Made by a program: the position numbers and the translations under genes. 9,367 nucleotides of DNA from Acidobacteriota bacterium (lineage in GTDB: Bacteria > Acidobacteriota > Terriglobia > UBA7540). The notes beneath the pieces are model-generated. The model was not told the DNA's origin and searched no databases. It was given only the letters and a program-made list of their open reading frames with translations. Positions 6,888 to 9,367 of the stretch are shown in pieces. The stretch covers positions 1 to 9,367 of the forward strand of contig JAJYHU010000132.1 of the NCBI GenBank assembly GCA_021784615.1, read 5' to 3'. Position 1 is the stretch's first letter, and every line of letters begins with the position of its first letter.

Positions 6888-7468
6888 GATTTCAAAGCTC
6901 CCGGACGGCTTCCCGGCTTCACCGCCGCGGTTCCCGCCTTGCAAAGGGGACAATTGTCGGGGTCGTAAGTTCCAACCTTCAGCGTGACCAGTGACGCCTT
7001 GGGCACGCCAAAGTCCACCTGGCCGCCGCTGCGGTCCACCAGCGAACCCACTCCCACCACTTTCGCGCCCGCGTCCTCCACGCAGTTGATCGTCTCGCGG
7101 GTGGATTTGCCCGTTGTGATGACGTCCTCCACCACAATCGTTGGCTCGTCGCGGTCCAGACGAAAACCCCGCCGCAGCGTCATCGCGCCGTTCTGCCGCT
7201 CGGTAAAAAGCGCCCGCAGCCCCAGCGCCCGGGCAACTTCATGCGCGACAATCACGCCGCCCAGCGCCGGCGCCACCACCACTGAAGCGCCCAGCCCCAT
7301 CAGCTTTGGCCCCAGCTCAACGCACAATTCCTCCGCAATGCGGGGATGCTGAAGCACCAGCGCGCACTGGATGTAGCGGTCGCTGTGCAGGCCGGAGGAA
7401 AGGATAAAGTGGCCTTCCAGGAGCGCCCGGTGCTCGCGAAAAATGCCCAGAATTTCTGTTTCCGTCAT
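6884..7468 (-). CDS. pyrE: Orotate phosphoribosyltransferase
   Basis: A 194-residue cytoplasmic enzyme that joins orotate to phosphoribosyl pyrophosphate (PRPP) to make orotidine monophosphate, the fifth step of pyrimidine synthesis. Visible family traits are HFILSSGLHSDRYIQ at 20-34, the flexible-loop region TERQNGAMTLRRGF at 89-102 and the PRPP-binding motif TIVVEDVITTGKST at 110-123. The tail contains NCPLCKAGTAAVKPGSR (172-188), an extension with a CxxC pair seen in one branch of bacterial orotate phosphoribosyltransferases, possibly metal-binding or structural. The ATG start has a strong GGGAGGG just upstream. It is the last gene of the ruvX-mltG-pyrE unit, 15 bp after mltG. Its TAG stop lies within the CTAG at 6884-6887 shared with the convergent membrane-protein remnant, leaving no room for an intrinsic terminator between them. 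Confidence 0.96.
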   Translation of the reverse strand: MTETEILGIFREHRALLEGHFILSSGLHSDRYIQCALVLQHPRIAEELCVELGPKLMGLGASVVVAPALGGVIVAHEVARALGLRALFTERQNGAMTLRRGFRLDRDEPTIVVEDVITTGKSTRETINCVEDAGAKVVGVGSLVDRSGGQVDFGVPKASLVTLKVGTYDPDNCPLCKAGTAAVKPGSRPGALKS

Positions 7469-7483
7469 CCACCCTCCCGCAGA

Positions 7484-8539
7484 TTATCTTCGGTGTTTCC
7501 GTATCCGATTGCTTTTTGCGTCCGGCGCCGAGCGCCGGAGAACGGCCACTTGTTCCCGATATCGTGCCACGTTGCGCCGGTGTTCCGCAAGGGTTCTGGC
7601 AAAAGTGTGGCCGCCGTGGTTGTTGCTGACAAAGTAAAGAAATCGGGTCGCGGCGGGGTGCAACACGGCGCGGATCGAAGCGGCGCCGGGATTGGCGATG
7701 GGGCCCGGAGGCAGTCCCGGGTGAAGATAGGTATTGTAAGGAGATTCGGCCTGCAAATCGTTTTCGGTGATGGTCTTTATCGGATGGCCCTCAAGATCGG
7801 CGGCGTAAAGCACGGTGGGGTCGCACTGGAGCAGCATTCCCTTCTTCAACCGAAGCTCAAAAACCTGCGCCACGATGGGGCGTTCCGGGCGATCAGGAGT
7901 CTCTTTTTCCACCAGCGAAGCAAGCGTCATCACCTGGTGCAAATCCAGGTCCGACCCGGCCAGATCCTTCCGGAAGTCCTCCTTGTATACCTCCCGGAAC
8001 TGATCGAGCATCCTGGCCGCCACATGCGCCGCCGACGTGCGGTATTCGAACCGGTAGGTGTCCGGGAACAGGTAGCCTTCAAGCGAGGGCGCCTGCGGAT
8101 CAAGATCGCGGATCGCGGCGGGATCGCTTGTGGCCTCAATAAAATTCTCGGCGGAAACGCCCAGGCGGTTTTCGAGGATTCGCGCGATGTCAAAACGGTT
8201 GGAGCCTTCCGGGATGACCACCGTGCGCAAGTACACCTGGCCGCGGATCAGTTTCCGGTAAACGTCCAGCGGGCTGAGCGGCTGGTCAAACAGGTACTCT
8301 CCCGCTTCCAGATGGCGGCGCCACCGTCCGGCCCCATAGATCAGCAGGAACGGCCACCGGCGGGCCAGCACGCCCTTCGACGCGAGCAGCCCAGCCACTT
8401 GCGGCGCTTGCATGCCCGGCGGAATCTCCACAATCACCTGCCCGGCGTAGCCTTGATAGGGGCGCAGAATTTCCGCCGCGGCGACGGCAATACCCGCGAC
8501 GATCAGCAGCAGAATGAAGGCCACGGCAAGCTTCTTCAC
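7484..8539 (-). CDS. mltG: Endolytic murein transglycosylase MltG (YceG-like)
   Basis: MltG is an inner-membrane lytic transglycosylase that cuts nascent glycan strands and is thought to set their length. I choose the GTG at 8539-8537 as start: GAGGG lies six bases upstream, it overlaps the ruvX stop as GTGA, and it gives a normal short cytoplasmic N-terminus (VKKLA) before a single membrane segment at about residues 4-22. An ATG at 8584 would add 15 residues and a 49-bp overlap. From the GTG the protein is 351 residues. The periplasmic part contains a LysM-like N-terminal region (VIVEIPPGMQAPQVAGLLASKGVL) and the YceG domain with SLEGYLFPDTYRF, then LASLVEKETP with E211 as the likely catalytic glutamate, then QCDPTVLYA and SPYNTYLHPGLPPGPIANPG at about 266-285. 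These are all family hallmarks. The short basic tail (RIRKHRR) is unremarkable. Confidence 0.95.
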   Translation of the reverse strand: MKKLAVAFILLLIVAGIAVAAAEILRPYQGYAGQVIVEIPPGMQAPQVAGLLASKGVLARRWPFLLIYGAGRWRRHLEAGEYLFDQPLSPLDVYRKLIRGQVYLRTVVIPEGSNRFDIARILENRLGVSAENFIEATSDPAAIRDLDPQAPSLEGYLFPDTYRFEYRTSAAHVAARMLDQFREVYKEDFRKDLAGSDLDLHQVMTLASLVEKETPDRPERPIVAQVFELRLKKGMLLQCDPTVLYAADLEGHPIKTITENDLQAESPYNTYLHPGLPPGPIANPGAASIRAVLHPAATRFLYFVSNNHGGHTFARTLAEHRRNVARYREQVAVLRRSAPDAKSNRIRKHRR

Positions 8540-9021
8540 GCGCCGCCCTCGCCTGGCTCTGACCGTCGCAGCTGGTTCGCGCAAAAGTCGAGATAATTCT
8601 GCAGCAGCAGCACGGCCGCCACACGGTCCACGGCGCGCTGGCGCTTGCCGATGCTGAGGCCGGCGGAGCGCAACATGCGGTTCGCTTCCACGCTGGTCAG
8701 GCGTTCATCCCAAAGCTCCACGGGACACGCCAGGCGAGATCGCAGCTTTTCGGCAAACGCGCCGGCCTTCTCCGACATCGAGGTCGAGCCGCCCGAATGG
8801 CTGATGGGATGCCCCACCACCACCTTTTGCACGGCGTACTCCTGGGCGAGCAGGCGAATCTGCTCAACGTCCTTGCGCATATTCACGCGCTCAAGCGTCG
8901 CGAGCCCCTGCGCCGTGATTCCCAGTTCGTCGGAAACCGCCAGGCCCATCCGCTTCATTCCAAAATCGATTCCTAAAGTTCTTGCCGGCAAACTTTGCTC
9001 TCCGTCATTTATTCTTATCAT
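8536..9021 (-). CDS. ruvX: Putative pre-16S rRNA nuclease / Holliday junction resolvase-like RuvX (YqgF)
   Basis: A 161-residue RNase H-fold nuclease of the YqgF family, implicated in 16S rRNA 5' end maturation in E. coli and called a putative Holliday junction resolvase. Conserved motifs: TLGIDFGMKRMGLAVSD (15-31, catalytic D19), VVVGHPISHSGG (67-78), LWDERLTSVEANRML (103-117, catalytic E106) and VDRVAAVLLLQNYLD (131-145, catalytic D132). The annotated start is ATG at 9021 but it has no good Shine-Dalgarno. An internal TTG at 8991-8989 has GGAG eight bases upstream and would give PARTLGIDFG directly after the start, the usual RuvX layout, so the true protein may be 151 residues. It is first in the operon with mltG and pyrE. 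The stop overlaps the mltG GTG start. Confidence 0.94.
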   Translation of the reverse strand: MIRINDGEQSLPARTLGIDFGMKRMGLAVSDELGITAQGLATLERVNMRKDVEQIRLLAQEYAVQKVVVGHPISHSGGSTSMSEKAGAFAEKLRSRLACPVELWDERLTSVEANRMLRSAGLSIGKRQRAVDRVAAVLLLQNYLDFCANQLRRSEPGEGGA

Positions 9022-9040
9022 ACACTGCGTCCGGTTTTCG

Positions 9041-9066
9041 TAGAGACGTTCCGCGGAACACCTCTA
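9041..9066. promoter_or_regulatory. 26-bp imperfect inverted repeat upstream of ruvX, possible operator
   Basis: The core GTTCCGCGGAAC (9048-9059) is a perfect 12-bp palindrome. Beyond two unpaired bases on each side, TAGAG (9041-9045) pairs with CTCTA (9062-9066), giving 11 paired of 13 positions per arm. It lies 19 bp upstream of the annotated ruvX ATG. No run of T follows on either strand, so a terminator is unlikely. A dimeric repressor site, or a hairpin in the mRNA leader, would fit. No known regulator motif is matched with confidence. Confidence 0.4.
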
Positions 9067-9249
9067 CCTCTGTCCCCTGTTATTCCAATCCCACCCCCTC
9101 ATTCCGAGGCAGCGTGGAATCGCGCCTTGCTGGCGTTGAGGATTATCCGATCGCAGCTTGCCTTTCGACATGAAATAGGCTAGTTACGCTCCAATTGCGG
9201 CAGGGAGACGGCGGGCGGGGAAGCAGGGAATTCCCGGTTTGTTCTTCGC

Positions 9250-9331
9250 TTCGTTTTTAGGCCAATCATTTGTTTTCAACAACATAGCTAGCTTCGTTTT
9301 AGCTTCGTTTTCGGTTCGTTTTGGCCGTTTT
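9250..9331. repeat. Cluster of TTCGTTTT repeats at near-helical spacing
   Basis: Exact copies of TTCGTTTT begin at 9250, 9293, 9304 and 9315; a degenerate copy GCCGTTTT follows at 9324. Three of them extend to GCTTCGTTTT (9248, 9291, 9302). The last three exact copies are 11 bp apart and the first is 43 bp away, close to four helical turns, so all would face about the same side of the DNA. On the minus strand one frame through the repeats reads NEAKTK and NEAKNK, but it has no start with a ribosome binding site, so I do not call a gene. Confidence 0.6.
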
Positions 9332-9367
9332 TTCCACAGCCCCCTTTTAGAATCAACAGCTTCCTAG

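Larger units (their letters stand above)
9022..9367. other. Gene-free region upstream of ruvX
   Basis: About 346 bases with no convincing gene on either strand. Short frames lack recognisable motifs or start sites. It holds an inverted repeat at 9041-9066, a perfect 10-bp palindrome GGGAATTCCC at 9226-9235, a pyrimidine-rich stretch around 9061-9110 on the plus strand, and a TTCGTTTT repeat cluster at 9250-9331 with a DnaA-box-like TTTTCCACA at 9330-9338. The promoter of the ruvX operon should lie at its left end. TATGAT at 9022-9017 (minus) resembles a -10 box but overlaps the annotated ATG and has no good -35. Confidence 0.6.

Noticed and set aside
6578..6994. A 138-codon plus-strand frame starting at GTG 6578
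   Set aside because: It is very rich in Arg, Ser and Cys, out of frame with the membrane-like sequence and runs deep into pyrE antisense.
7346..8596. A 416-codon plus-strand open frame opposite mltG and the start of pyrE
   Set aside because: Shadow of the well-supported minus-strand genes; the product lacks any family motif.
9248..9338. CRISPR array or replication origin at the right end
   Set aside because: The repeats are only 8-10 bp with 3-bp gaps, far too short for CRISPR; only one approximate DnaA box is present and no dnaA/dnaN/gidA genes are nearby.

Overview
The window reads as about 9.4 kb of a GC-rich bacterial chromosome with every clear gene on the minus strand. Two exported enzymes with twin-arginine leaders, an MtaA-type UroD paralogue, a RhaT-type sugar symporter and an orotate phosphoribosyltransferase with a CPLC-containing tail together suggest a soil-type glycan degrader, most likely Acidobacteriota. 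Planctomycetota or Verrucomicrobiota remain possible. This placement is inference; no rRNA or other phylogenetic marker is present.

Left two thirds (1-6294, minus strand): a four-gene sugar cluster in transcription order: (1) a large Tat-exported family GH38 alpha-mannosidase-like enzyme with an N-terminal module like domain III of rhamnogalacturonan lyases (PL4), 2749-6294; (2) a RhaT-family L-rhamnose/proton symporter, 1650-2681; (3) a UroD/MtaA-like protein, 566-1591; (4) the first 133 residues of a GH106 alpha-L-rhamnosidase that runs off the left edge, 1-401. Three independent signals point to rhamnose: the GH106 enzyme, the RhaT transporter and the PL4-type module. A plausible scheme is that the exported GH106 and GH38 enzymes trim a rhamnose-containing plant or microbial glycan and RhaT takes up released L-rhamnose. 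The role of the UroD-like protein is unknown.

Middle (6295-6887): a non-coding leader upstream of the GH38 gene, then on the plus strand what looks like the surviving C-terminal end of a multi-pass membrane protein (6582-6887), with no acceptable start. This may mark a rearrangement boundary between the sugar cluster and the housekeeping genes. Its stop codon shares a CTAG palindrome with the stop of the convergent pyrE.

Right third (6884-9021, minus strand): a compact housekeeping operon ruvX (yqgF) - mltG - pyrE. The ruvX stop and an mltG GTG start overlap as GTGA, and mltG and pyrE are 15 bp apart. Upstream of ruvX (9022-9367) there is no gene. This stretch holds a 26-bp imperfect inverted repeat with a perfect 12-bp core, and a cluster of TTCGTTTT repeats at 11-bp or near-multiple spacing next to a DnaA-box-like nonamer.

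Start codons in this window are often not ATG. TTG is best supported for the GH106 and UroD-like genes and GTG for mltG, each with a good Shine-Dalgarno sequence. For the GH38 gene an internal ATG is better than the upstream TTG.
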